From: Segetibacter sp.
GTDB taxonomy: Bacteria; Bacteroidota; Bacteroidia; Chitinophagales; Chitinophagaceae
Assembly (NCBI GenBank): GCA_028288485.1
Contig: JAQBNO010000036.1
Span: 1 to 36,803, forward strand
DNA: 36,803 nt
Direction: 5' to 3'
Shown here: in pieces, positions 25,496 to 33,434 of the stretch
How positions within the stretch are numbered: position 1 is the stretch's first letter
Layout: every line of letters begins with the position of its first letter
Translations under genes and position numbers: made by a program
Notes under the pieces: generated by a model
Told to the model about the DNA's origin: nothing
The model's input: the letters and a program-made list of their open reading frames with translations, nothing else
Databases searched by the model: none

Positions 25496-27184
25496 ATGAA
25501 AAAGCATCTGATTTTAATAATGGTAATAAGTACACTCCTATATAGCGGGTGTACAAAACTGGATGAAGAAATTTTAGATGAGGCGCCACCAACAGGGCAG
25601 TCAGATAAGGCAACAGCCGAAGGCTTCATCGCCCCGGTTTATGCTAACTTACCTGCCATCTTTCAGCACACCAATTATTTTGCACTGCAGGAGATAAGTA
25701 CCGATGAAGCCATCCTGCCGTATCGTGGAGGTACCGACTGGGGGGATAATGGTATTTATATCGGTATGCATACCCATAGTTTTTTTACAACCGACAATAA
25801 TATCAGGAGTACCTGGAACCTTATTTTCCAGGGTATCTCAAGGGCTGTAGCCGCTTTAAATACATTGCCTTCTTTAAATGATCCATCTGTTAAAACCTTT
25901 GTAGCAGAAGCAAGGGCCATGCGGGCTTATTACTCTATGTTGAGCCTCGATTTATATGGAGTAGTGTTTGTAAAGGATGACCCAAACGCCAATTCAAAAA
26001 TACTGAGGGGTAAGGATGCGGTAGATTATGTGATCGCCGAATTTTTAAAGGCGGAGCCAGACCTGGATGCTGTGCCGGTAACACATGGCAGGTTGAGCAA
26101 GCCCGCCGTCTGGAGCCTGTTGGCAAGACTTTACCTGAACGCCGCCGTTTACAGGAATGTATACGCCGCCAACATCGCCTTTGCTAATGAAGACATGGAT
26201 AAAGTGATCGAATATTGCGATAAGGTGCTTGGCTCAAACCAATACCAATTGTCCAATGATTACTTCTCCATTTTTAATGATAACAATAACACCAACAAAG
26301 AAATTATTTTTGCAGTAGATCAAAGGGCCGATCTGAATGGCCACAACCGTATGGCATATTTTTCCTTGTCGGGCGACCAGTTTCCCCTTCCCGAATTTCC
26401 TGCCGCAAATGGTACCGATGGCCCAGGCATTACACCTGATTATTACAGAACCTGGGTGAATGCATATGCCCCGCTCGACCCTTCTGTCGACCCCCGCTTT
26501 CATAAGCAGAATCTCGGTATTTATACTAACCCCGCAGACTCATGTGTACCAGCCGATAAATTCCATATTAACAGAGGGATACTACGGGGACAGCAGTATG
26601 GGTTGGTTAAGAATGCCAACAACACGTTTATACGTTGCGCTAATGGGAATATGAAAGTGCTGCCGTTGTATAATGTTTCGAGAAACAGGCCTACGCTGCC
26701 CGTTATTTTCACTGAAAAAATTGATTATACCCAGGCGGGCAGTGACTACAGTTCAGGATACCGTGTAGAAAAATATGAGTTTAGCAGAAAGTCAGTAAGC
26801 GGCAGAAACTTTGGCGAGGCCAATATTGTAATTACCCGGCTCGCCGATATTTACCTGATGCGTGCTGAAGCTAAACTAAGAAAATCAAACGATGCGGCGG
26901 GGGCCCTTGCCGATGTAAATTTTGTTCGGGCATCGCGAAACAGTACTACACCTCCACCTGCATTAACTGCTATGAATTTAGATCTTTTGTTTAGAGAGAG
27001 AGGGTTTGAGCTGTACTGGGAAATGGTTCGCCGGACAGATATGATACGGTTTGGCAAGTACGAAGACACATGGACAGAAAAAACAAATACTGATAAACAA
27101 AAGAGGTTATTCCCAATACCTCAATCCGCCATCGATGGGGCGTCAAACATTCCCGGTTATTTAGTACAGAACCCAAGCTACTAA
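25496..27184 (+). CDS. SusD/RagB-family nutrient-binding lipoprotein
   Basis: 562 residues. Lipoprotein signal with lipobox LYSGC and Cys19. The helical, TPR-rich SusD fold is visible in segments such as FQGISRAVAALNTLP, AEARAMRAYYSMLSLDLYG (family hallmark: acidic/arginine-rich helix followed by a tyrosine-rich one), PAVWSLLARLYLNAAVY, and near the C-terminus ITRLADIYLMRAEAKL, LLFRERGFELYWEMVRRTDM and KQKRLFPIPQSAID, all standard for RagB/SusD. It works as the surface lid and binding protein of the SusC-like transporter just upstream. The ligand-binding residues are too variable to name. A hairpin-rich repeat and then a strong terminator end the transcription unit. Confidence 0.95.
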   Translation: MKKHLILIMVISTLLYSGCTKLDEEILDEAPPTGQSDKATAEGFIAPVYANLPAIFQHTNYFALQEISTDEAILPYRGGTDWGDNGIYIGMHTHSFFTTDNNIRSTWNLIFQGISRAVAALNTLPSLNDPSVKTFVAEARAMRAYYSMLSLDLYGVVFVKDDPNANSKILRGKDAVDYVIAEFLKAEPDLDAVPVTHGRLSKPAVWSLLARLYLNAAVYRNVYAANIAFANEDMDKVIEYCDKVLGSNQYQLSNDYFSIFNDNNNTNKEIIFAVDQRADLNGHNRMAYFSLSGDQFPLPEFPAANGTDGPGITPDYYRTWVNAYAPLDPSVDPRFHKQNLGIYTNPADSCVPADKFHINRGILRGQQYGLVKNANNTFIRCANGNMKVLPLYNVSRNRPTLPVIFTEKIDYTQAGSDYSSGYRVEKYEFSRKSVSGRNFGEANIVITRLADIYLMRAEAKLRKSNDAAGALADVNFVRASRNSTTPPPALTAMNLDLLFRERGFELYWEMVRRTDMIRFGKYEDTWTEKTNTDKQKRLFPIPQSAIDGASNIPGYLVQNPSY

Positions 27185-27194
27185 AACAAAGGTA

Positions 27195-27305
27195 GTGTCA
27201 TGTAAAACGTGACACGTCAAAGGGAAAAATGAGAAATTCATTTTTCCCGATTATCGATCACTTTTGAGGTTTGACAGAGTCACAATTTTAAGTTGACTTG
27301 TCACC
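27195..27305 (+). repeat. MITE-like repeat, copy A, with two hairpins
   Basis: GTGTCATGT/ACGTGACAC (27195-27203 and 27207-27215) form a 9-bp stem with loop AAA and one G-U pair. GGGAAAAATGA/TCATTTTTCCC (27222-27232 and 27238-27248) form a perfect 11-bp stem. GTGACACGTCAA (27209-27220) and TTGACTTGTCAC (27293-27304) are imperfect inverted ends with two mismatches. A diverged copy lies at 20062-20166. Confidence 0.65.
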
Positions 27306-27313
27306 AGTATATA

Positions 27314-27356
27314 AAAAGGCAGCAATGATCTATTTTCATCGCTGCCTTTTCGTTTT
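27314..27356 (+). terminator. Rho-independent terminator after susD
   Basis: AAAAGGCAGC (27314-27323) pairs with GCTGCCTTTT (27341-27350), with ATGA/TCAT pairing nearer the loop; TTTT and CGTTTT follow. Symmetric, so it could end transcription from either strand. Confidence 0.88.
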
Positions 27357-27568
27357 ACCAGGTGATGGAAAAGAGACGCACTTTTTTGATCACTGCTGAA
27401 TAATTACTATTTGGCATTATTCGAATGTAGCGGAACACTGGTACCTGCAAACAACAACTGAGCACGGGAAGGGCGGGATATCTTACTGCCCGCCGGGCGA
27501 AGAATGTTTCTTTAACAACCGAAAAGGATGCTCCAAAACGGTATGCAGATGAACGTAAGCAGCCAAAT

Positions 27569-27595
27569 CATCGTTGTGTCATTTATACTTGTAAT
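27569..27595 (+). repeat. Short dispersed intergenic repeat (diverged)
   Basis: CATCGTTGTGTCATTTATAC then TTGTAATTG. The first 13 bases are identical to copies at 10003 and 19985; the rest has drifted. Confidence 0.55.
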
Positions 27596-27830
27596 TGCTC
27601 TTCAGCTTTATTTTGGTAAAAATCCTTCAGATCGTTTTCCCGTGGTGGCAGAAGTGACAATTAAATAAACGTTGCTCGTAGTAGCCTTTGATCTTATGTA
27701 TGGCTGCTCTATTGCAAATGCAGGTAAGTTACGGTAGCTATATCAGCTTGATAAAAGTAACGGTGTAATGTGGCGGGTCTAACGGTTCTCTATATGAATA
27801 ACCGGGTAAGACAGTTGCTTAAAGAGAAAA

Positions 27831-27855
27831 AGTACAAGTGTGCGACGCAACAAAT
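27831..27855 (-). repeat. Short dispersed intergenic repeat (inverted, GCGTCGCAC form)
   Basis: On the minus strand: CATTTGTTGCGTCGCACACT then TGTACT. Matches 16716-16740. Confidence 0.7.
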
Positions 27856-27951
27856 GCTTTATAGATATTCCATTGCCCGCACCAAAAAAAGGCTTCTTCA
27901 AGGAATCTTTCCGCTGCACAGGTCGTTATTGCCGAGTGAGGAATTGCAAAT

Positions 27952-29469
27952 TTAGTTGGCAATTTTTGCAATAGTGTGGTTGTAAATAGTAGTAAACAGG
28001 TCTGTAGGATTGAAAGGTTTGGAGATGTATTCAACCATTCCGGCTTCGAATATTTTGTCCTCAATGTCCATTGCTGCCGCTGCTGTGAGCGCTATAATAG
28101 GGGTATGCTTATTAAAGTTACGAATGGCGATGGTGGAGTTATAGCCGTCCATGACAGGCATTTGCAGGTCCATTAAGATAATATCGTATTCCTTGTGCTG
28201 CGCTTTATCGACCGCGATTAAGCCGTTTTCGGCTACGTCGATTTTTGCATTCCAGTTTAACAACATGTTTTTTGCAACAAACACATTAAATTCTACGTCT
28301 TCAACCAGTAATACTTCTATTCCCTTAAGATCGCGTTTAACGGGAGCTTGCAAAATTTCTTCTTTTCCTGTTTTTTCACTCGGTTTAAATGCAAGTGTAA
28401 AAAAGAATTTCGACCCTTTATTTATTTCGCTTTCCACGAAGATCTCACTTCGCTGCAAGAGTAAAAGGCGTCTTGTAATGGTCAGTCCCAAGCCAGAGCC
28501 ACCAAACTGCCGGGTAATGTCGGAGTTTGCCTGGGTGAAGTTTTCAAAGATGAGCTGTTGTTTATCGGGAGGGATACCAATACCTGTGTCAAGTACAGCA
28601 AATTCGATGTGGACCGACTCAGGGGTCGTTTCCTTTAACTGAACTTCTACTGTGATTTTTCCGTTTACAGTAAATTTGACTGCATTGGAAACAAGATTAT
28701 TTAAGATCTGGTTTAAACGAACAACATCCCCTTTTACAAATCGGGGGATGTTGTTGTTAATGTTTAATTCAAGTAGGTTGCCTCGCTCTTCTGCGCCAAC
28801 CCGGTGCGCTAATTTGAGATTATCCAATTGCTGCCGCAGGTCGATTTCCTTTTCGGAGAAGAGGATCTTTCCTTCTTCTATTTTTCCAAAGTCAAGAATA
28901 TCGTTGATAAGCGTTAGCAGGTTGGTAGAAGAAATATGTAAGATTCTGAGAATTTCTGTTTCCGCCGGCGCCAGGTCCTTTTGCTGAAGCAAGTGAACAT
29001 TTCCAATAATCGAATTTAGTGGAGTTCTTATTTCATGACTCATGACGGAAACAAACTCACTCTTTACTTTTGCCGCTTTTTCCGCTTCCTCTTTTGCACG
29101 AATCAACTCATTCTCAAGTTCCTTGGTTCGTTCAATCTGTTTTTCGAGGTAAAAGATGATGCTGATTAATTCATCTTCATCTGTTTCTTGCAAGCCCACC
29201 GCACTTTTACTGTCTAACGATATGATCGCTTCTTTTAATTTCCTGATTGACTGGTTCTTTATTTCGTTTTGGTGTTGTAAATATTTTGTTACTTCCTGGT
29301 ACTCTTTTTCGCTAATGGCAAAAGCATGTTCCGCTAATCTTTTATCTTTTTCAAAATTTCCGTACGTGGTACTTATGGCTGCAAGAAAAACCTTCATTGA
29401 CGGGTCGGCGGCAAAGTGTTCCGGGAGCAGTCTTTTTATTTGTTTTTCAAGTACCGTATGGAAGCTCAT
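27952..29469 (-). CDS. Soluble hybrid histidine kinase with receiver domain
   Basis: 505 residues, no signal peptide and no membrane span, so cytoplasmic. The N-terminal 100 residues (HTVLEKQIKRLLPEHFAADP, then TTYGNFEKDKRLAEHAFAIS) are a helical linker of the type found in PAS-less sensor kinases. A coiled coil runs about 100-138. HisKA has phospho-accepting His145 in SVMSHEIRTPLNS; the ATPase domain has NNLVSNAVKF (257-266), DTGIGIP (294-300) and GGSGLGLT (323-330). The receiver domain (about 384-500) has acidic pair Glu390/Asp391, Asp434 in ILMDLQMPVMDG and Lys484 in ISKPF. It starts seven bases after the FIST gene on the same strand, so the two are co-transcribed and translated together. 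The FIST protein is the obvious sensory partner, since the kinase has no sensor domain. No output domain is present. Confidence 0.95.
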   Translation of the reverse strand: MSFHTVLEKQIKRLLPEHFAADPSMKVFLAAISTTYGNFEKDKRLAEHAFAISEKEYQEVTKYLQHQNEIKNQSIRKLKEAIISLDSKSAVGLQETDEDELISIIFYLEKQIERTKELENELIRAKEEAEKAAKVKSEFVSVMSHEIRTPLNSIIGNVHLLQQKDLAPAETEILRILHISSTNLLTLINDILDFGKIEEGKILFSEKEIDLRQQLDNLKLAHRVGAEERGNLLELNINNNIPRFVKGDVVRLNQILNNLVSNAVKFTVNGKITVEVQLKETTPESVHIEFAVLDTGIGIPPDKQQLIFENFTQANSDITRQFGGSGLGLTITRRLLLLQRSEIFVESEINKGSKFFFTLAFKPSEKTGKEEILQAPVKRDLKGIEVLLVEDVEFNVFVAKNMLLNWNAKIDVAENGLIAVDKAQHKEYDIILMDLQMPVMDGYNSTIAIRNFNKHTPIIALTAAAAMDIEDKIFEAGMVEYISKPFNPTDLFTTIYNHTIAKIAN

Positions 29470-29476
29470 ATGAATA

Positions 29477-30613
29477 TTACGATTCAGAAAAAGTAGTGAT
29501 AGCCATTACCTGGTTATGCAATTCACAACTGGTACCTGAATTTGCCGGTGCAATTTCTCCATAGGAATAGAAACCGGTGACACATGTTTTTTTACCCAGG
29601 GTATCTATTGCCGCCTGCACCTCTTCCTCTGTTCTGTCATGAAGAATTATTTTTCTTCCGACGCAACTAACTAAAATAGCCAGTTCGGGTTCCTTGTTTT
29701 TATTTTTCTTCAGCGAATCCTCTGCAGCTACAGAACATCCTGCTATTAATTTATCGAAGGTTCCCTTCATTAATCTTACTTTACTTCCAACAGGAAGGTT
29801 TCCGGCTGAAGTGAGAGATTGATCTTCTTCACTTACTGCTAAGATTGTTCTAACCAAAAATTCATCTGAATCGGTGCGGATCGAAAAAGGGAAGTGTAAT
29901 GCTGATCCCGGTAATTGGTCCGCATATGGTCCGAGATATTCTTTATAAAGATCGAGGGCATTTTTGCCGTCTAATTCAAACAAAACATTCTTTTCGGATT
30001 TGGTAATGGTCCTTTCACGACCGAATTCATCCCATCCGCCAAAATAGCCACTACCTATTTCCAAACTGCTTCCATAAAAACCAACTGCAACTATTTTTCC
30101 TTCAGAAGGAACTTCATTTAGCCCTACAAAAGTCTTTTCGAATCTTGCTCCATCGCCTGCCATGCCACCTGCAATAGGAACATGCTTGCTATTAAGATCG
30201 TTTAACCCCAAAACCAAATCTGCACCATTGATATTTGTACCGTCAGAAAGAACAAACACACCGCAAAGGTCATCGGCCTCAAGTTTTTGCATTAAATGCT
30301 TGCCTATATGGTAACTATCCTGGTGATCTTTATAACTAGTTTCAAAACACTCTACCCTTGTTTTCTCAAATTCAATTGCTGTAACTACTACACTTTCGTG
30401 CACGGTGTTGCTTAATATTTCACCGGATGATGAAGAGAATACAAGGTCTGCGTTTGGATAAGAAGATCGGATGTGAGCAGTGATTTCAGGAATAGTAATG
30501 TAGTCTTTGGAACCAAAAACGATTACTAATTGGCATTTACCGTTATCGAAAGAAGGACTTAAAGAAGTGCTGCTCCATTCGTTGTTGTTAAATAAAAGCT
30601 GTTGGGTTTTCAT
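29477..30613 (-). CDS. FIST domain sensor protein
   Basis: 378 residues, soluble. Residues about 28-215 match FIST_N (VIVFGSKDYI, VFSSSSGEILSN, HVPIAGGMAGDG, VAVGFYGSSL) and about 216-365 match FIST_C (LDGKNALDLYKEYLG, RLMKGTFDKLIAGC, GFYSYGEIAP, and ELHNQVMAITTFSE at the end). FIST proteins are thought to bind small ligands, perhaps amino acids, and to signal to adjacent kinases, cyclases or chemoreceptors. A hybrid kinase lacking its own sensor is directly downstream, giving a two-gene signalling unit. No signal peptide is present, so the ligand is sensed inside the cell. Confidence 0.93.
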   Translation of the reverse strand: MKTQQLLFNNNEWSSTSLSPSFDNGKCQLVIVFGSKDYITIPEITAHIRSSYPNADLVFSSSSGEILSNTVHESVVVTAIEFEKTRVECFETSYKDHQDSYHIGKHLMQKLEADDLCGVFVLSDGTNINGADLVLGLNDLNSKHVPIAGGMAGDGARFEKTFVGLNEVPSEGKIVAVGFYGSSLEIGSGYFGGWDEFGRERTITKSEKNVLFELDGKNALDLYKEYLGPYADQLPGSALHFPFSIRTDSDEFLVRTILAVSEEDQSLTSAGNLPVGSKVRLMKGTFDKLIAGCSVAAEDSLKKNKNKEPELAILVSCVGRKIILHDRTEEEVQAAIDTLGKKTCVTGFYSYGEIAPANSGTSCELHNQVMAITTFSES

Positions 30614-30759
30614 TCGTTATTTATTTAACTGAAATAACGGTTCAACACGTTTTTATATTGTTTATACTTCCGCGCTAAATCACGCCGGTGCTGCTTGCGA
30701 TGTTCCCGGCTGGTGCTTTCTTGAACAATATCGAAGGAGATTGAAAATGGGTAATGATA

Positions 30760-31392
30760 TTAGGAGCTGGAAGCTACCCAAACTAAAGTAAGGTTTTCCA
30801 TCAACTTATAATGGAGTAAAAGTTTCTTCTGAAATCCCTGTTTAGCAAAAGCCGCTTCTATTTCGCCCTGGCTTTCTAATTGAAAAGGAAACGTTCGCAT
30901 CATTTCACTGAAGTGGACTTCACCGGCTCCATACCATTTAAACATAGCTTCTTTCGCACTCCACAGAATACTTAGCAAGTTGAGTTGTAAGTGAGGCAAC
31001 TGTGAGTTTACAAATCGTAACTCGTCAGCATGCAGAAATTTCTTTTTGATTCTTTCGAGCCGTGGAGTGATAAATTCCACATCTACGCCAACTCTTAAAT
31101 CAGAACTTACAATGGCTGCCGCAATATTTCCGCAATGTGAAATAGAGAAATGATATTGTGCGTTCGGAAGAAATGGTTTACGTGTATCTGCAATTTCAAT
31201 TTCCCGGTGCGGGAAATCGGGAAATAGGTAGGGTAGTAAAAAGCGCCCCGCCAAATGTTGTAACCGTTTGTTAGGATGTGTTATATCGTGTTGTAATGGC
31301 ACTTTTACCCGGAAGAACGCTTCCGGTTCTTCAATTCGCCAAACCGCCAGCTTTGTATTTTCGTTGATATTTTGTTGATAAAAAAGGGGCAC
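30760..31392 (-). CDS. 4'-phosphopantetheinyl transferase
   Basis: 210 residues, cytoplasmic. It transfers the phosphopantetheine arm of CoA to a carrier-protein serine. Motifs: FSISHCG (82-88), GVDVEFI (102-108) with metal-binding Asp104 and Glu106, FLHADEL (119-125), and WSAKEAMFKWYG (144-155) with the W-x-x-KEA signature. Length fits the Sfp/EntD-type group rather than the shorter AcpS type. It may be the sole enzyme activating the fatty-acid carrier protein or serve a secondary pathway; no polyketide or peptide synthetase is in the window. It is transcribed away from the dCTP deaminase gene across a 232-base gap in which no clear promoter was recognised. Confidence 0.92.
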   Translation of the reverse strand: MPLFYQQNINENTKLAVWRIEEPEAFFRVKVPLQHDITHPNKRLQHLAGRFLLPYLFPDFPHREIEIADTRKPFLPNAQYHFSISHCGNIAAAIVSSDLRVGVDVEFITPRLERIKKKFLHADELRFVNSQLPHLQLNLLSILWSAKEAMFKWYGAGEVHFSEMMRTFPFQLESQGEIEAAFAKQGFQKKLLLHYKLMENLTLVWVASSS

Positions 31393-31624
31393 TGAAAGTT
31401 TTACGGTTATAGTTTGCAGATTTACGATTTATTTGCAAAACAATTGGAGAAATACTTGGAATTGCTTTAAACGTCTGGTCTGTTTGCCCAGCATTGTTCT
31501 GTAATTCTAACGGCTCCTGCTCACTGGAAGCAACGATGATGCCTGGCGAGATGTTGCCGGTACACAAAAAGTATTTCAAGAGTTTAAAGGGATTGCTATT
31601 CATCTGAATTTTAAAGAAGTAACA

Positions 31625-32161
31625 ATGATCTTATCTGACGAACGTATATTGGAAGAGATTGGAAAAGGAACAATAAAAATTGAACCTTATGACAGGGAAT
31701 GTCTTGGCAGTAATAGTTACGACGTGCATTTGGGAAAGTGGCTTGCAACGTACAAAGAGCACATTCTCGATGCAAAAAAACACAACCAGATCGAATACTT
31801 TGAGATCCCGGAAGAAGGATTCGTTTTGTACCCGCATATTTTTTACCTGGGCGTAACAGAAGAATATACAGAAACACATGCGCAGGTTCCTTTTTTGGAA
31901 GGCAAGTCTTCTACAGGCAGGTTAGGCATCGACATTCACGCAACAGCGGGAAAAGGAGATGTAGGTTTTTGCGGTAATTGGACTTTGGAGATCTCGGTAA
32001 AGCAACCGGTAAAAGTTTATAAAGGGATGCCCATAGGCCAACTCATCTATTTCCCCGTAGTTGGCGAAGTGTTGGTTAAATACAATAAGAAGGCGAGTGC
32101 CAAGTACAGCGGGCAGGGAAATAAGCCTATTGAAAGTATGATGTGGAAGAATACTTTTTAG
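31625..32161 (+). CDS. dcd: dCTP deaminase
   Basis: 178 residues, trimeric dUTPase-fold enzyme turning dCTP to dUTP plus ammonia, for thymidylate synthesis. It starts MILSDERILEEIGKG, typical of Dcd. Conserved blocks: LGSNSYDVHLG (27-37), FLEGKSSTGRLGIDIHATAG (90-109), and GNWTLEIS (117-124), where Glu122 is the proposed general base (Glu138 of the E. coli enzyme). PIGQLIYF (137-144) and YSGQGNKP near the end (161-168) also match. KGDVGFCGNW replaces the common FIDPGFEGHIT, a feature of the Bacteroidota form. The gene ends overlapping the convergent DUF3810 gene by four bases. Confidence 0.93.
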   Translation: MILSDERILEEIGKGTIKIEPYDRECLGSNSYDVHLGKWLATYKEHILDAKKHNQIEYFEIPEEGFVLYPHIFYLGVTEEYTETHAQVPFLEGKSSTGRLGIDIHATAGKGDVGFCGNWTLEISVKQPVKVYKGMPIGQLIYFPVVGEVLVKYNKKASAKYSGQGNKPIESMMWKNTF

Positions 32162-33252
32162 ATCTTTCCGTATTTTTTATAATAGCCAATTAACCAGCCT
32201 ACGACCTGGCTATAGCTTTTCATGCCGGCGCTTTGTTGGTTTGCCTTTAAATAGCGATCGTAGAATACCTTTATAATAGGTTCAATCACATTATTACTTT
32301 TTCGCCAGTATTCTCTAACTTCTGCTACGTCGGTTTTTACAAGCGTGTCGAGATTGTTGTAATTAATTTTTGCTGCAACAGAATCTCTTAAAGCCAGTTC
32401 ATGATTGGCATAATTGAATAGGTCGAAATAGGTAGAATAATGAAACAGCACTTCTTTTGACCCCATTGCTGCAAGATATCCAACAAAATTTGCTTCACTT
32501 TCGCTGGCATAACCTACCTGGTGAGCCATTTCGTGGCAGGTAACATAAGGGATCAAAAACCGCGGCTGCGTTAAGTTTAATTGAGCCTCGCCTGTAAATG
32601 GATTGTAATAACCGAGGAATCCGAGGAAATTACCTAATCGTCCATACATCGATTTCTTTATCGATTCTGCCTTATATTCTAAAAAAGGAAAACCACTGGC
32701 GGCGGCTTGATAAGCTTTCTTTGCTTCGTTGAAAACAGTATCGGTAGACTCGTAATTTATTTTACCCCTTCCTAATAATAACCTGTTTTCATTTACCTTC
32801 TTAACTAAGATCCCTGTTATCAGTTTAAGATCCTCGTCGTTTTGCATGGCAGGGTTTAACTGTAATTGATACGCTATTCCCGGACGGTTATAATTCAGTC
32901 CCCACGATAAATTAAAATAAATGTAGATGCCGGAAAGTATAAAGAAAGCTTTTAGGAGCCCTTTTTTATAATTAACCTCCCGGGTCTTACGCCGTATCAG
33001 AAGATTAACAAATTTTAAAACTTTCACGAACAGGTATATTCCGGCACTGATATAGAGCAGATCGCCAAGGCTAAATGGTATCCATCCAAAGAGTTTCCGG
33101 TAGAACCAGGAGATATTGGGGTACAACCCGCGGCTGTAATTTTTTTCGATCCATTCAGGGTAAAAAGTAACAATCTTTATAAGTACTATGAATACCAGGA
33201 TACAAACGGCGGAAATAATTGTAAGTATCCTGTTATCCTTGTTTGTTTTCAT
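32158..33252 (-). CDS. DUF3810 membrane protein with HExxH metallopeptidase motif
   Basis: 364 residues. Three hydrophobic N-terminal spans (about 10-30, 58-84 and 100-118) are followed by a soluble domain. The zinc-binding signature is HEMAH at 240-244, within VTCHEMAHQVG. Glu251 or Glu253, in SESEAN, is a likely third metal ligand, as in gluzincin-type peptidases. YYNPFTGEAQLNL (215-227) precedes it and is typical of the DUF3810 family, which is widespread in Bacteroidota and Firmicutes and of unknown substrate. A membrane-anchored zinc peptidase is the best guess. Its stop overlaps the dcd stop on the other strand. A good promoter lies 12-40 bases upstream of the start. Confidence 0.9.
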   Translation of the reverse strand: MKTNKDNRILTIISAVCILVFIVLIKIVTFYPEWIEKNYSRGLYPNISWFYRKLFGWIPFSLGDLLYISAGIYLFVKVLKFVNLLIRRKTREVNYKKGLLKAFFILSGIYIYFNLSWGLNYNRPGIAYQLQLNPAMQNDEDLKLITGILVKKVNENRLLLGRGKINYESTDTVFNEAKKAYQAAASGFPFLEYKAESIKKSMYGRLGNFLGFLGYYNPFTGEAQLNLTQPRFLIPYVTCHEMAHQVGYASESEANFVGYLAAMGSKEVLFHYSTYFDLFNYANHELALRDSVAAKINYNNLDTLVKTDVAEVREYWRKSNNVIEPIIKVFYDRYLKANQQSAGMKSYSQVVGWLIGYYKKYGKI

Positions 33253-33263
33253 ATAATAAATGG

Positions 33264-33292
33264 CGAAGTTAAGTTGAGCGCCTTAAATTCAA
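33264..33292 (-). promoter_or_regulatory. Promoter of DUF3810 gene
   Basis: On the minus strand: TTG (33292-33290), an 18-base spacer, then TAACTTCG (33271-33264), one change from TAnnTTTG. The start codon follows 11 bases later, giving a very short leader. Confidence 0.6.
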
Positions 33293-33391
33293 AATGTAAT
33301 TTTGCTCTCGAAGCGATGAATGTGTACAGGTGTAATCCGGTTTTTAGGAAAGGTTAAACGTCTTTTATAACTACTTATTACAATTTTCTAC

Positions 33392-33421
33392 TTGGTTATT
33401 GAGTACAAACCCCTACCTTTG
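33392..33421 (+). promoter_or_regulatory. Promoter of DUF177-rpmF operon
   Basis: TTG (33392-33394), 19-base spacer, TACCTTTG (33414-33421). This is a perfect match to the Bacteroidota housekeeping promoter TTG-N19-TAnnTTTG. It lies 13 bases before the ATG at 33435, which rules out the upstream TTG start at 33399. Confidence 0.75.
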
Positions 33422-33434
33422 CGTGCCCAAAAAA

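Larger units (their letters stand above)
27185..27951. other. Intergenic region between susD and hybrid kinase
   Basis: About 770 bases. Left to right: MITE-like repeat copy A (27195-27305), terminator (27314-27355), a small GC hairpin GGCGGG/CCCGCC (27472-27494), and two short repeats (27569-27595 and 27831-27855). The open frame at 27770-27955 overlaps a repeat and is not credible. Confidence 0.65.

Noticed and set aside
1885-27855. Possible CRISPR array
   Set aside because: The repeats are dispersed over kilobases, on both strands and diverged, with no regular spacers and no cas genes.
27770-27955. 61-residue plus-strand frame before the kinase
   Set aside because: Contains an inverted repeat copy (27831-27855) and runs to the convergent kinase end; composition is unlike a protein.
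31331-31603. 90-residue minus-strand frame upstream of the phosphopantetheinyl transferase
   Set aside because: Overlaps the transferase start in another frame and the divergent upstream gap; no motif or start signal.
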